From positions 1 to 41,232 of the forward strand of contig CAZYXV010000032.1 in NCBI GenBank assembly GCA_964651475.1: a DNA stretch of 41,232 nt, in the 5' to 3' direction. Both the position numbers and the translations under genes were made by a program. The stretch is from JBGSMF01 sp964651475. Its GTDB lineage: Bacteria; Chloroflexota; Anaerolineae; Fen-1058. Under the pieces are notes generated by a model. It had not been told where the DNA came from and made no database searches. It saw only the letters and a list, made by a program, of their open reading frames with translations. Below, in pieces: positions 41,163 through 41,232 of this stretch; the first letter of the stretch is position 1; the number at the start of each line of letters is the position of its first letter.

Positions 41163-41232
41163 TTAGAAAACAACCTTTCCTAGCAGCTTGTCGGAGAGAA
41201 CGCTTCCCTCCAAACTTGATTCACGGTAAAAT
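41163..41232 (-). CDS. 3' end of an open reading frame, partial
   Basis: The minus strand reads in frame FYRESSLEGSVLSDKLLGKV followed by VF and a TAA stop immediately before the next ATG. Only 22 residues are visible and the 5' part lies beyond the window, so neither product nor reality of the gene can be established. The tight join to the next gene is the main argument that it is real. Confidence 0.35.
   Translation of the reverse strand, partial: FYRESSLEGSVLSDKLLGKVVF

Overview
The window looks like a chromosomal segment of a GC-rich, gene-dense bacterium, most likely Chloroflexota (Anaerolineae-like). This is inferred from the protein set (large secreted beta-helix and FG-GAP proteins ending in a Tyr-Leu-Pro-Leu tail, RecD2, a cyclic-nucleotide-domain encapsulin, zinc-ribbon/HEAT and zinc-ribbon/OB-fold proteins) and from short dispersed palindromic repeats. 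No rRNA, tRNA, CRISPR array, integrase or transposase is visible. No gene-free stretch exceeds 300 bases; the longest gaps (15039-15277, 36826-37061, 11795-12054) hold two structured repeats and a promoter.

Left part (1-12.0 kb), mixed housekeeping and envelope genes. At the left edge is the start of a LacI-type repressor with its own promoter and a likely auto-operator. Then, on the minus strand, comes a probable operon: GH13-like lipoprotein, diaminopimelate decarboxylase (lysA), ABC-2 permease. A divergent plus-strand pair encodes a membrane-anchored protein with six OB-fold repeats and, one base after its stop, a TctA-type permease. A metallo-beta-lactamase-fold hydrolase (minus) and a zinc-ribbon/HEAT protein (plus) share a divergent promoter region. 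The HEAT gene converges on a lipoprotein gene across a bidirectional terminator buried in coding sequence. That lipoprotein lies downstream of an aldo/keto reductase and a small coiled-coil protein.

Middle (12.0-17.5 kb). A plus-strand AAA+ ATPase converges on a minus-strand pair: a Family 2B encapsulin shell protein carrying a cyclic-nucleotide-binding domain, and an overlapping 79-residue gene of unknown function. Upstream of the shell gene is a 106-bp nested palindrome with a three-way-junction layout, then the RecD2 helicase gene.

Right part (17.5-41.2 kb). All genes are on the minus strand. Eight consecutive exported proteins (beta-helix, FG-GAP, heparinase II/III-like lyase, DUF4091/GH123-like, unclassified glycosidase-like) have N-terminal signal peptides and all end in a near-identical Y-L-P-L tail. 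They share shuffled C-terminal fibronectin-III-like modules and partly duplicated DNA. Together they look like a cell-surface or secreted polysaccharide-processing locus. A phosphodiesterase of the alkaline phosphatase superfamily, a small AT-rich gene and the 3' tip of another reading frame close the window.

The strongest leads are the shared Y-L-P-L tail (candidate sorting signal), the encapsulin with an unexplained overlapping partner gene, and a GH13-fold lipoprotein that has lost most catalytic residues.
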